DNA from: UBA2040 sp041674745
Lineage (GTDB): Bacteria > Bacteroidota > Bacteroidia > Flavobacteriales_D > Crocinitomicaceae
Length of the DNA: 64,000 nucleotides
Direction of reading: 5' to 3'
NCBI GenBank assembly: GCA_041674745.1
Contig: JBAYVD010000001.1
Span: 124,001-188,000 of the forward strand
Within the stretch, counting starts at the first letter, position 1. Every line of letters begins with the position of its first letter. Shown here piece after piece: positions 43,897 through 53,212 of this stretch. Below the pieces are notes generated by a model. It did not search any database. It was not told the DNA's origin and was given only the letters and a program-made list of their open reading frames with translations. A program made the translations under genes and the position numbers.

Positions 43897-43904
43897 CAAA
43901 GTTA
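43897..43904 (-). promoter_or_regulatory. Predicted -7 box of the feo operon
   Basis: Minus-strand TAACTTTG (43904-43897) exactly matches TAnnTTTG, 10 bases before the feoA ATG. A TTG on the same strand lies 27 bases away, outside the usual range. Confidence 0.4.
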
Positions 43905-43945
43905 CACGCTTCTTATTGAAATGTACTACCACAAAAAGGTCATTT

Positions 43946-46900
43946 TTAGGAATATTTAGGTTCCCAATTTCGCGCCGTTAGTACGCGGTGTAAAGTTAAA
44001 AATTCATTCGCATTGGCAATTTCTTGCGCGAAATTTTCGAAAATAACCGCTTGCTTTTCTCGGTTCGCAGCGGCTTCTATTTTGAAATCCAATTGATGAG
44101 GAAAGACGACAGCTGGATTGGATGCTTGATTTTCAGCTGACTGCAAAAACTGGCGCAGTAAATTCAAAGAATCATTGTCGCTCAATGCCAAATCTTCGGC
44201 CTGGATAGAAGTGAAAAAATCGATCTTTTTCTTTGCACGGGTAAGCAACACGTTCAATCGCCTACGACCACTTTTTCTGTTCAAAGGACCAAAATTCAGC
44301 AATAATTTATCTTCTTCGTTAGGCGCGTAACCTAAACTAATCAGCAAATGGCCACATTCGTCGCCTTGAATGTTCTCCAATGCACGGAAGAAACACGTAT
44401 TTTGTTCGATTCTTTCCTCCAAAATTACTTGACTTTTTGATGAGAGAGATTTGAAAATGCAAGACAATTGGGTCTCGCTGAAAGCCACTACACCCAAGGA
44501 ATCAGTTTGTAAAAGCTGTTTCTCTAACAATTTTGCTAGTGCTTGTGCTTCTTTTACATTTTCGCGCTCAACGAATTTTCCATCCGGAACAAAGTGGGTT
44601 TGTATCGCAGAGTTATGTCCGTTAGCGCTTGGATAAGCAATCAGTTGGTTCTCGTAGAAGTGTTCATTGGAAAAAGCGATGAGAGCAGGATGTTCGCTTC
44701 GGTAATGATGTTTTAACCGCACTTTTTCCCATGTAAAGCGTGCTTGGTGCAATAGATCAAGCGGTTCAGATTCGCCAGATTGAAAAAAGTGGGTAGGTGT
44801 CATTTGTTGTTCATCACCGACCACAATGGTTCTTTTGGAGCGGTACAGCGCACCGAGACTATTCACCAAAGGTATTTGTGTTGCTTCATCGAAAAGAGCA
44901 TATTCGAAGGTTTCTTTTTCCAATGGAAAAAAATCAGCGACTTGAGCCGGACTGACCATCCAAATTGGAATCAAGGTATAAATCCACTCGGCCGCTTCGG
45001 AATTCAGTAATTCGCGCAACGAAGGATGACTGCGTGTTTTCGAAAATTCTTTCACGAGCAGTGATCGACCCTTTTTCAAACGTGCCTTGCGTTCCTTTTC
45101 CTCGGGAGATAATTTACGACTGGTGGTATTCAACAATGCAAAATGCGCATCGAAATTGGCTTTGATGCGAAGTGTAATTTCTTCAGCAAAATCGCTCGCT
45201 TCTTGTTCTTGCAAGCGAATAATTTCGTCCAAATCCACATTTAATTTGTCTGCATCGAAATCCGCAAAAGCGGGAAAGTGTCCAATGAAAGAGTACCAGG
45301 CACTTTTCAAGATTTCCTTCTCCAGGGAATCGATGAATGCGTGTCGGCTCATTTGTTTGTGCAACGCTTCCGGTAATTTTTGCAGGGCTTTTTGATGAAC
45401 AATCAAGGCGGGAAAATCATTTTTTAATTGAGCGATTGCGGCTGAAATCGACCCATTTTCTTCTATTTGCAGTATCGCGCGTACCGCATGATAAAATGCA
45501 TAGATTTCTTGGTTGCAATTAGCAAGTCGTCGATTGGCTTCCTTGCTTTCTTTTTCCCAAATTTTAAATTCTTCCGCCTCAATTCGTCTAGAAAGGTCTT
45601 TTACCCAAACTATTTCTGTTTCATCGGAAATACCAATTTCCAAAAGCTGTTTTTCAATTCCACCTAATTCTTCTTGCCTTTCGAGTAATTTTAACCACTG
45701 AACCAAAGCATCTTTTGCGGGCACAAATGAACTTTGCAAAAGCTGACTCATCCGACGTTTGAGTTTTATTTTCTCGAAGAAATTTCTTTTTTCGAAGGAT
45801 TTCAGCAATGCATTCGTTTCCGTTTTTGAAGGTTCCTCTTTCCAATTTTTCTTTTCGTCGGAAAGCAAGTCCAGCTCTTTTTTTAATAGAAAATAAACCT
45901 TGCTTAGCTTTTTGAATTTTTTCTGTTCCACAGAATTGGGGCGCAGTGTTTTGAAATAATCTTTTTCTACTTCGTTGGCGAGCAATTGTGCGAAAGAGGC
46001 TTTCTTCATCCATTCGCTTAATTCCGATGGCGTATCCAATTCGATTGCAGCACGCAGTCCTAGAAAACTTTTTTCCAAACCTAAAATAGAAGCATCCAAA
46101 GATAAAAACGAATCGTTGGCAATCATTGATTTTGGGAGCAAAGCCAAGGATGGATTGAGGTTCTTTTGATAGATTAATTGGAGAAAATCAGCGTTCTCAT
46201 CGAATGCCGCAATAGAAGCTGAAGCGCTATTGTACGCTGTTTCTAAAAGGTTTAATCCTTTTACGCGTGCTTGATAGTTTGAAAAAGAAAGTCCGCCGAT
46301 CAAATCCTTTTTGGAAAGCAAATTCAATTTGAATTGCAAATTGTCCAATTTCTGTTTGGAAAGTTGCAATTGAAAGGGTTGCTTTTTCGCATAGCTTTCC
46401 AAGAATAGCCATGTTTTTTTTAATTGGTCTAAAAAAGATGAAGACGGGCTGTCGGTTCCAGGCAAAAATGCAAATTGACCGAGTTGAAATTGAGCTAGTT
46501 TCTTTTCTAATACCTCCAAAGCGACCCGTTTCTCCGAAACGACCAAGGTCTTTTTTTGATGGTGAAGCAACTTGGCAATAAAATTACTCAGCACTTGAGA
46601 TTTGCCTGTTCCAGGAGGACCTTGGACCACCAAATTGGCTTCAGACCCTTTGGAGAATACTCGTTGCTGATCGTTGTCAGCGGCAAATAGCAATTGGTTT
46701 GTTAATTGAATATTTTCGCATGAATTGGGTGCTTGTAGGTGCAATAATTCAGCTAAAGCCGGAGAAAAATCGTGTTTGGTTTCTAAACTTTCCACATCGC
46801 GCAAGACATGGTACCGGTGGTGGTGAAAATTGCCCACGTGAAAAAGCGCATGAAAGGAGAAAGCAAAACCTTTTTGTTTGAATTGAGTGTCTAATTCTTC

Positions 46901-47431
46901 CCAATTGGCTTGAAAAAAAAGAAGGTCTGACCATTCGAAGTCAAATTCTTTTTGAAAAGAAATTTTTAAAAAAGGATTCAGAAAAGCTTCCTCTGGGTCG
47001 AAAGAAATATGATAGATCTGTTTGATTTTGTCCAAACGAATTTGAGCAGGACATAAAATAACAGGACTTTGGCAGGTTGTTCCTTTCCATTCCCATTCCA
47101 AAACACCATTGGAAATACAAAAAACAGCAGCGCCACTTTCCTTGAAAATCAGTTGAGATTTTTTAAAGATCCGATCTAATTCATGTGTTTTGGGCAAAGA
47201 AAATGCACTTTCTGTAACTGAAGTCAACAAACATTCCGATTCTTTGAGGTTGACCAAAACATCGTTTCGGTTGAAAACCTTCAATTCGTTGACCAAGTCC
47301 GAGATACTATGTTGTGCGTTTTTTACCAAAGATGACGGTTTCGATTGATTCCAAAATTTCTGTAGCGAATTTACACAAAGTCTTGAGAAGGAATCCTTTT
47401 GAGCGGTATAAAAAGTGCTAGAAAAGAGCAT
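43946..47431 (-). CDS. Large SF1 (UPF1-like) DNA/RNA helicase
   Basis: A 1161-residue superfamily 1 helicase. Walker A is GPPGTGKS at residues 271-278, motif Ia KTLVVSEKRVALEVL, Walker B DEATQ at 848-852, then GDEQQMTPT, HHYRSEHPALI and the arginine-finger region LNVLLTRAKKKIDFF. Nearly 560 residues separate Walker A from Walker B; much of that insert is coiled-coil-like. The upstream GNFHHHRYHVLRDVE is seen in DUF4011-type helicases. No nuclease domain is visible after motif VI. The start is set at the ATG at 47429-47431; further upstream the frame overlaps the trans-sulfuration gene. It stands upstream of feoA on the same strand. Function is unknown; defence or repair roles are possible. 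Confidence 0.8.
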   Translation of the reverse strand: MLFSSTFYTAQKDSFSRLCVNSLQKFWNQSKPSSLVKNAQHSISDLVNELKVFNRNDVLVNLKESECLLTSVTESAFSLPKTHELDRIFKKSQLIFKESGAAVFCISNGVLEWEWKGTTCQSPVILCPAQIRLDKIKQIYHISFDPEEAFLNPFLKISFQKEFDFEWSDLLFFQANWEELDTQFKQKGFAFSFHALFHVGNFHHHRYHVLRDVESLETKHDFSPALAELLHLQAPNSCENIQLTNQLLFAADNDQQRVFSKGSEANLVVQGPPGTGKSQVLSNFIAKLLHHQKKTLVVSEKRVALEVLEKKLAQFQLGQFAFLPGTDSPSSSFLDQLKKTWLFLESYAKKQPFQLQLSKQKLDNLQFKLNLLSKKDLIGGLSFSNYQARVKGLNLLETAYNSASASIAAFDENADFLQLIYQKNLNPSLALLPKSMIANDSFLSLDASILGLEKSFLGLRAAIELDTPSELSEWMKKASFAQLLANEVEKDYFKTLRPNSVEQKKFKKLSKVYFLLKKELDLLSDEKKNWKEEPSKTETNALLKSFEKRNFFEKIKLKRRMSQLLQSSFVPAKDALVQWLKLLERQEELGGIEKQLLEIGISDETEIVWVKDLSRRIEAEEFKIWEKESKEANRRLANCNQEIYAFYHAVRAILQIEENGSISAAIAQLKNDFPALIVHQKALQKLPEALHKQMSRHAFIDSLEKEILKSAWYSFIGHFPAFADFDADKLNVDLDEIIRLQEQEASDFAEEITLRIKANFDAHFALLNTTSRKLSPEEKERKARLKKGRSLLVKEFSKTRSHPSLRELLNSEAAEWIYTLIPIWMVSPAQVADFFPLEKETFEYALFDEATQIPLVNSLGALYRSKRTIVVGDEQQMTPTHFFQSGESEPLDLLHQARFTWEKVRLKHHYRSEHPALIAFSNEHFYENQLIAYPSANGHNSAIQTHFVPDGKFVERENVKEAQALAKLLEKQLLQTDSLGVVAFSETQLSCIFKSLSSKSQVILEERIEQNTCFFRALENIQGDECGHLLISLGYAPNEEDKLLLNFGPLNRKSGRRRLNVLLTRAKKKIDFFTSIQAEDLALSDNDSLNLLRQFLQSAENQASNPAVVFPHQLDFKIEAAANREKQAVIFENFAQEIANANEFLTLHRVLTARNWEPKYS

Positions 47432-47473
47432 GAAAGCCTTGGTTGGTTTCCTTTTAGATTCCTTAAATTCTAT

Positions 47474-47481
47474 TAAATTTG
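47474..47481 (+). promoter_or_regulatory. Predicted -7 box, four bases from the ATG
   Basis: TAAATTTG exactly matches TAnnTTTG and ends 4 bases before the ATG of the trans-sulfuration gene. No TTG is present at the usual spacing. The whole divergent gap to the helicase is 54 bases. Confidence 0.42.
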
Positions 47482-47485
47482 CCTT

Positions 47486-48640
47486 ATGGATGAAAGTAAA
47501 ATGAAATTCGGCACAAAAGCGATTCACGCTGGGGTTCAACCGGATCCAGCAACGGGTGCTATCATGACGCCAATTTACCAAACATCCACGTATGTTCAGG
47601 ACGGCGTTGGTAATCACAAAGGGTATGAATATTCGAGAACATTGAATCCAACGCGCCATGCCTTGGAAAAAAATATCGCGGCCATTGAAAATGGTAAGTA
47701 TGGCGCTTGTTTTGGTTCCGGTTTGGCAGCGATTGATTGCCTCATCAAAATGTTGAATCCAGGGGATGAGGTAATTTCTACCAATGATTTGTACGGAGGC
47801 ACTTATCGCCTTTTTAATACGATTTTTGCGAAATATGGGATTAAATTTCATTACGTGAGCATGGCGTATGCCCCAGAAGTTCGAGCAAAAATCAACAAAA
47901 ACACAAAATTAATTTGGGTGGAAACACCGACCAATCCCATGATGAATATCATCGATATCGAACTCATGGTTTCCATCGCAAAAGAAGCGAACGCCATGCT
48001 TTGTGTTGACAATACTTTTGCCACGCCGTATTTGCAAAACCCCTTAGATCTGGGGGCTGACGTGGTGATGCATTCGGCAACTAAATATTTGGGTGGCCAT
48101 TCAGATGTCGTGATGGGTGCTTTGGTTACTTCCGACGAGGCAATCGCCAAAGAAATGTACCGAATTCAAAACTCCTCGGGCGCTGTAACTGCACCGATGG
48201 ATTGTTTTTTGGTTTTAAGAGGAATAAAAACCTTGCATTTGCGTGTACTAAGACATTGCGAAAACGGGGAGAGAATAGCTCGTTATTTAGCGGCTCATCC
48301 CAAAATTGACAAAGTATATTGGCCTGGTTTTGAAACACACCCCAATCATGCCGTTGCGAAAAAACAAATGAGCGGATTCGGCGGGATGCTTTCTTTTACC
48401 TTGAAAGGCAATAAATTAGAAGACGCACACGAAGTAGTCAAACGAGTAGAAGTATTTGCTTTGGCAGAATCATTGGGAGGAGTTGAATCGTTGATTGGTC
48501 ACCCTGCCACGATGACTCATGCGTCTATTCCAAAAGAAGAACGAGAAAAAACGGGTGTAGTGGATTCGTTGATTCGACTGAGCGTTGGCATTGAGGATGC
48601 TGATGATTTAATAGCAGATTTAGAGCAAGCACTGGCTTAA
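47486..48640 (+). CDS. PLP-dependent trans-sulfuration enzyme (cystathionine gamma-synthase/lyase)
   Basis: A 384-residue enzyme of the Cys/Met metabolism PLP family. Key features are YEYSRTLNPTRHALE, the ring-stacking Tyr in DLYGGTYRLF, VETPTNPMMNIIDI, DNTFATPYLQNPLDLGAD, and the cofactor Lys200 in HSATKYLGGHSD. The C-terminal SLGGVESLIGHPATMTH and IRLSVGIED are also conserved. Sequence alone does not separate cystathionine gamma-synthase (methionine synthesis) from gamma-lyase (cysteine synthesis), so no symbol is given. A second ATG at codon 6 (MKFGTKAIHAG) is an alternative start. The TrkA-type gene follows 10 bases downstream. Confidence 0.9.
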   Translation: MDESKMKFGTKAIHAGVQPDPATGAIMTPIYQTSTYVQDGVGNHKGYEYSRTLNPTRHALEKNIAAIENGKYGACFGSGLAAIDCLIKMLNPGDEVISTNDLYGGTYRLFNTIFAKYGIKFHYVSMAYAPEVRAKINKNTKLIWVETPTNPMMNIIDIELMVSIAKEANAMLCVDNTFATPYLQNPLDLGADVVMHSATKYLGGHSDVVMGALVTSDEAIAKEMYRIQNSSGAVTAPMDCFLVLRGIKTLHLRVLRHCENGERIARYLAAHPKIDKVYWPGFETHPNHAVAKKQMSGFGGMLSFTLKGNKLEDAHEVVKRVEVFALAESLGGVESLIGHPATMTHASIPKEEREKTGVVDSLIRLSVGIEDADDLIADLEQALA

Positions 48641-48650
48641 AAAAGAAAAT

Positions 48651-49349
48651 ATGAAACACAACAAATTTGCGGTAATTGGTGTAGGTCGTTATGGAATGAA
48701 CATAGCGAAACGATTGGCCGAAAAAGGGGCACAGGTATTTGCCTTTGACCCGAGTGAAGAGCGCATCGAATCAATCAAAGATGATGTGGCTTTTGCCGTA
48801 GCATTGGATGCAACTGACAAAAAAGCATTGCAATCACAGAAGATCAATGACATGGATGCGGTTGTAGTTGCCATCGGAGAAAATTTTGAAGCGACTATTT
48901 TGACGTGTGTGCATTTGATGGATTTGGGTGTGAGTCGCATCATTGCGCGAGCGAGCGGGGAACACCAGAAATTGATTTTGGAGAAAATTGGAGTACCTGA
49001 AATTTTAACACCAGAGGATGAGGTCGCTTTTGTCGTGCGCGAAAAATTGATTAATCCCAGTATCTTGTCATTTTTGCAATTGCCGGATGATTATGAAATT
49101 GCAGAGATATTGGCACCCAAAGGAGCGATTGGCCGAACGATTGATAATATCGAATTTCGAAATCAATACGAATTGACTTTGGTCACTATTAAACGGGCTT
49201 TTTGCGTGAATAAAAATGGTGAGGAATGCAAGGAACAACATGTTTTGGGTGTTCCGTCGAGCGACACAAAAATAATTGCAGAGGATACGCTAGTGGTATT
49301 TGGAACCTCCAACAATGTACAACGGTTTATGGACATCAATGAACTTTAA
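48651..49349 (+). CDS. TrkA/KtrA-type potassium uptake regulatory protein
   Basis: A 232-residue cytoplasmic ring subunit that gates a potassium channel. The N-terminal RCK domain has the dinucleotide motif GVGRYGMNIA followed by VFAFDPSEERIE and VVVAIGENFEATIL; the C-terminal TrkA_C domain spans about residues 140-230. Such proteins bind ATP/ADP or NAD(H) and open KtrB/TrkH. No membrane partner is next to it in this window, which is unusual. It follows the trans-sulfuration gene by 10 bases. Confidence 0.88.
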   Translation: MKHNKFAVIGVGRYGMNIAKRLAEKGAQVFAFDPSEERIESIKDDVAFAVALDATDKKALQSQKINDMDAVVVAIGENFEATILTCVHLMDLGVSRIIARASGEHQKLILEKIGVPEILTPEDEVAFVVREKLINPSILSFLQLPDDYEIAEILAPKGAIGRTIDNIEFRNQYELTLVTIKRAFCVNKNGEECKEQHVLGVPSSDTKIIAEDTLVVFGTSNNVQRFMDINEL

Positions 49350-49522
49350 TAGGACTTGATTGTTTTTAAAACGGTAGGTTTCCATTTTTTGACAATTTTA
49401 AGTACCCATTTTTCAGAATCATATTCCAACGAATACTTAACTTGCGCCGTTTAAGTTTAAGGAAGATTCTCCAATATAAAATTATCGCCTTAAGTAGTTA
49501 CTATTTTTAGTTATAAAGTAAA

Positions 49523-51706
49523 ATGATTCAAAACATCTTAAAGTCCCTTATTGTTTCCGTATTTTTTGTTTCTCTAGCCGTAGGACAACAAACAGTTGAC
49601 CCTCAAAATTGCCGAGTAGGCGAGTCTATAGAATATTGTCGTCAACATACCATATTAAACGAAATGATGAAAAACCCTGCGTTTAAAAAACAATGGGATA
49701 AGGACCAAGCACAAATTGCTGCAGAGTCTTCAGCGTTTGCAAAATCAAAAGAAGGAAAAGAAGGAATTCCGTCCAAAGGAATTGTCTACAGAATTCCAGT
49801 CGTATTTCATGTTTTGCATAACAATGGCGTAGAGAATATTTCAAGAGAACAAATAGTAGATGCACTCCGCATTTTGAACCGTGATTACCGAAGATTAAAT
49901 GCGGATGCAAACGATGTAGCTCCAGCTTTTATTGGAAATCCAGCAGATATTGAGGTGGAGTTTGTCTTCGCGACAATTGCGCCTAATGGTGCTTGTTTCA
50001 ATGGTATTACGCGAACAGAAAACGCCATTACGTCTAATGGAACCGACGGTAATAATCAAGTAGATGCGATTGTGGCAGGGAATGACGTGTACAACGGTGA
50101 ATGGGCCGGGAATAAATACTTGAATATTTTCGTTTGTAAAAGCATCGGCGGTGCAGCCGGTTATACATACACGCCAAACAATTGGCTGGGAACCAGTATG
50201 AAAAATGGTATTTGGGTGTTACAAGATTATGTGGGTTCAATTGGTACAGGGGATGAGAATCGCAGTCGAACTTTGACGCACGAAGTAGGACATTGGTTGA
50301 ATCTACCTCACGTTTGGGGAGGCACCAACAATCCTGGATTGGCTTCAAATTGCAGTCCTGGTTCAGACGATGGTGTAGCCGATACGCCCGAAACCATTGG
50401 TAATACTTCATGTTTATTGAATGCCAATACGTGTAGCTTGGATAATGCTTATTGGGGATTTGATCAAATTGATCCAGTAGAAAATTACATGAATTATTCC
50501 TATTGTTCAAAAATGTTTACACCGGGTCAAGCAACAAGAATGCGCAACGCGTTAAACTCATCAGTAGGAGGAAGAAATTACATACGTTCCGCAACCAATC
50601 TTGCTGCAACGGGTGCTGCCGGTAACGCCTATCTTTGCAGCGCAGACTTTAGATCATCCGCGCAATTTGTTTGTGCAGATGAGCCGGTTAATTTTGAGGA
50701 CCTTTCTTTTAACAATGTTGTAAGCTGGAGCTGGTCATTGCCAGGTGCAATTCCATCCACATCCACAGATCCAAATCCAGTAGTTTCTTATCCTACTGCT
50801 GGGACTTATACAGTGATATTAACGGTAACCGACGGAACAACGAGCATGACTTCGACAAAAACGAATTACATGACTGTTTACCCTGCTGGAGTTGTTTTAC
50901 CTTACCAAGAAAGTTTTGAAGGTTACACAACACTCAACAATGGATCGTCTTTTTGGCGACCAACAGGGGTGAATGCGAACTCTTTTGAAATTACCTCTAC
51001 AGCAGCCTCTTTAGGCTCTAAATCTGTCAAATTGCACAATTACACATTACCGGCAGGAACCATAAGTGAATTGAATTCGAATCCATTCGATTTGTCTGCA
51101 TTTGGCACTTCTGATGCTGTCACCATGAGTTTCAAATATGCTTACCGTAAAAAAACAACTAGTGATTTTGAATATTTGAGATTGAGTATTTCGAAAGATT
51201 GCGGAGATTCTTGGGTGATTCGTAAATCAATTATTGGCGCGAATTTGTCGTCTGTAACGGCTACAAATGATTGGACACCAAGCCCATCTGATTGGGTTCA
51301 AGTGCACGTTACTGGGATAACTTCAACGTATTTCGTTTCCAACCTACTTACGAAATTCACATTTTCCAGTGGTGGAGGAAACAATATATACTTGGATGAG
51401 ATCAATTTATACCAAGGAGGCCCGCAAAATTTAAGTGTAGGTGAATTGGGTGATTTACAGAACGTAACGCTTTTCCCAAATCCAGCGGACGAGGAACTCA
51501 ATGTGCGGTTTTCAACTAGTGCAAATACGAATGTTTCAATTGATTTTCTAGATATAACAGGGAAACAAATTCGTCATGAAAACATCCAAGCAACGGCTGG
51601 AGACAATTTGGTTTTAATGAATACCAATGACTTATCTGCCGGTATGTATTTCATGAATTTGCATGCAGGAAGTTTTCAAAAAACCATTCAATTTGTGGTG
51701 AAATAG
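49523..51706 (+). CDS. Secreted M43-family zinc metalloprotease with PKD and T9SS type A domains
   Basis: A 727-residue exported protease. After a signal peptide (to about residue 21, AVGQ) and pro-region is a pappalysin-like M43 domain with HEVGHWLNLPH (zinc ligands H253, H257, H263; catalytic E254) and the Met-turn region in VENYMNYSYCSKM. Two Cys-containing loops (NCSPGSDDG, NTSCLLNANTC) follow the site as in cytophagalysins. A PKD domain (about 375-455, VSWSWSLPGAIPSTS and YPTAGTYTVILTV), a jellyroll-like region of about 180 residues, and a T9SS type A domain (about 650-727, LFPNPADEELNV, LDITGKQIR, GMYFMNLH) complete it. It would degrade protein outside the cell. Confidence 0.9.
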   Translation: MIQNILKSLIVSVFFVSLAVGQQTVDPQNCRVGESIEYCRQHTILNEMMKNPAFKKQWDKDQAQIAAESSAFAKSKEGKEGIPSKGIVYRIPVVFHVLHNNGVENISREQIVDALRILNRDYRRLNADANDVAPAFIGNPADIEVEFVFATIAPNGACFNGITRTENAITSNGTDGNNQVDAIVAGNDVYNGEWAGNKYLNIFVCKSIGGAAGYTYTPNNWLGTSMKNGIWVLQDYVGSIGTGDENRSRTLTHEVGHWLNLPHVWGGTNNPGLASNCSPGSDDGVADTPETIGNTSCLLNANTCSLDNAYWGFDQIDPVENYMNYSYCSKMFTPGQATRMRNALNSSVGGRNYIRSATNLAATGAAGNAYLCSADFRSSAQFVCADEPVNFEDLSFNNVVSWSWSLPGAIPSTSTDPNPVVSYPTAGTYTVILTVTDGTTSMTSTKTNYMTVYPAGVVLPYQESFEGYTTLNNGSSFWRPTGVNANSFEITSTAASLGSKSVKLHNYTLPAGTISELNSNPFDLSAFGTSDAVTMSFKYAYRKKTTSDFEYLRLSISKDCGDSWVIRKSIIGANLSSVTATNDWTPSPSDWVQVHVTGITSTYFVSNLLTKFTFSSGGGNNIYLDEINLYQGGPQNLSVGELGDLQNVTLFPNPADEELNVRFSTSANTNVSIDFLDITGKQIRHENIQATAGDNLVLMNTNDLSAGMYFMNLHAGSFQKTIQFVVK

Positions 51707-51731
51707 GCTAAACAACATGAATTTAATATGG

Positions 51732-51759
51732 AAAGCCTTGCTATTGCAAGGCTTTTTTT
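51732..51759 (+). terminator. Rho-independent terminator of the M43 protease gene
   Basis: AAAGCCTTGC (51732-51741) and GCAAGGCTTT (51746-51755) form a perfect 10-bp stem with a 4-base loop, and Ts run to 51759. It lies 26 bases after the stop. Confidence 0.88.
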
Positions 51760-51830
51760 ATTGTGTGAACCACCTGTTAATTTTTTAAATTCTTTCAACA
51801 AAAAACTGTAGAAAACCTTTTGAATTTTTT

Positions 51831-51862
51831 TTGACGTTTTTGCGGAAGAAGGATTACCTTTT
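51831..51862 (+). promoter_or_regulatory. Predicted PhoH promoter
   Basis: TTG at 51831-51833 is followed after 21 bases by TACCTTTT at 51855-51862, seven of eight matches to TAnnTTTG. The ATG is 21 bases further on. Confidence 0.45.
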
Positions 51863-51883
51863 CTGAAATTAATAGCACTTCCT

Positions 51884-53212
51884 ATGCCGAAAAAAAGAGA
51901 GAAGATTTATGTGCTCGACACATCCGTATTGATTCATGACCATCAGGCAATCACTAATTTTGAGAACAACCATGTCGCCATTCCGATTACCGTTTTGGAG
52001 GAACTGGATAAGTTCAAAGTAGGAAATGATTCGAAGAATTTTTCGGCGCGCGAGGTCATCCGTTTCATTGATAAAATGTCGGTAACCACCAGTTTGAAGG
52101 AGTGGATTAGTTTAGGGAAGGGCAAAGGGAATTTCAAGGTTATCTTGGAGACCAATCCCACGGGTATCAATGCAGAAGACATTTATGCCCAAGGAAAGAA
52201 TGACCATAAAATCATTAATTCGGCCTTGTATTTGAAGGAAGTCGAGAAATTGAAAGACGTTATTCTCATTACCAAGGATATTAATTTGCGGATCAAAGCC
52301 AAAGCTCTTGGCATTGCAGCAGAAGATTATGAAACGGGTAAAGTATCCATCAATGAACTGGAAGATGCTTCTACGATGACGCTTGAAAACATTGATTCGG
52401 ATGTAATTCGTGAAATTTTCACCCGTGGTCGAATCGATGAAGATGGTTTATTAGGCGATCGCAAAACACCGAATGGCTATTATATTTTAAAGAACGGCAA
52501 ATCCTCTTCTTTGGCGGTTTACAATCCTTGGTTGGACCAAATTGAACGCATCGAAAAAGAGTTTATTTACGGAATTAAACCGAAGAATGCGGAACAAGCG
52601 TTTGCCTTGAATGCATTGATGAATCCAGACATCAAGCTTGTTGCTTTGCAAGGTGTTGCGGGTACAGGAAAAACCTTGTTGGCGTTGGCTGCAGCCTTGG
52701 AACAAGCCAAATTGTTTCAGCAAGTTATTTTAGCACGACCCATCGTGCCTCTCTCCAACAAGGAAATTGGATTTCTACCGGGTGATGCCAATGATAAAAT
52801 TGGTCCGTACATGGAACCTTTGTGGGATAATTTGAAATTCATCAAATCGCAGTTCGGTGAAAATGAGAAAAAGCACAAAGCCATTTTGGACATGGAGCAA
52901 CAAGGAAAAATCATCATTACGCCTTTGGCATTTATCCGTGGTAGAAGTTTGTCCAACATCATGTTCATCATCGATGAAGCGCAGAATTTAACGCCGCACG
53001 AAGTGAAAACCATCATTACACGAGCGGGTGAAGGAACCAAAATTGTGTTTACAGGTGACTGCCATCAAATTGATACACCGTACCTGGATGAAAACAGTAA
53101 TGGATTATCTTATTTAATTGATCGTTTGAAAGGACAGCAATTGTTTGCCCACATAAAATTGGAAAAAGGAGAACGTTCGGAATTGGCAAATTTGGCCAAT
53201 GATTTGTTGTAA
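51884..53212 (+). CDS. PIN-domain PhoH-family ATPase
   Basis: A 442-residue protein fusing an N-terminal PIN ribonuclease domain (about 1-150; VLDTSVLIHD, VLEELDKFK and the acidic residues of ITKDINLRIKAKALG) to a C-terminal PhoH ATPase/helicase domain. PhoH Walker A is GVAGTGKT at residues 257-264 and Walker B FIIDEAQN, followed by GDCHQIDTPY. Related PIN-PhoH proteins unwind and cut RNA, and some form toxin-antitoxin-like units; this form is a standard chromosomal member. It is monocistronic with its own promoter and ends exactly one base before the convergent SDR gene. Confidence 0.93.
   Translation: MPKKREKIYVLDTSVLIHDHQAITNFENNHVAIPITVLEELDKFKVGNDSKNFSAREVIRFIDKMSVTTSLKEWISLGKGKGNFKVILETNPTGINAEDIYAQGKNDHKIINSALYLKEVEKLKDVILITKDINLRIKAKALGIAAEDYETGKVSINELEDASTMTLENIDSDVIREIFTRGRIDEDGLLGDRKTPNGYYILKNGKSSSLAVYNPWLDQIERIEKEFIYGIKPKNAEQAFALNALMNPDIKLVALQGVAGTGKTLLALAAALEQAKLFQQVILARPIVPLSNKEIGFLPGDANDKIGPYMEPLWDNLKFIKSQFGENEKKHKAILDMEQQGKIIITPLAFIRGRSLSNIMFIIDEAQNLTPHEVKTIITRAGEGTKIVFTGDCHQIDTPYLDENSNGLSYLIDRLKGQQLFAHIKLEKGERSELANLANDLL

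Noticed and set aside
47432..47851. Upstream extension of the helicase frame by 140 codons
   Set aside because: It runs antisense through the start of the trans-sulfuration gene, which has a promoter box and clear homology. The ATG at 47431 begins the plausible protein.
43946..53212. A defence island based on the SF1 helicase, PhoH and proteases
   Set aside because: Flanking genes are housekeeping (feo, trans-sulfuration, TrkA), there are no restriction, methylase, nuclease or mobile genes, and composition does not change.
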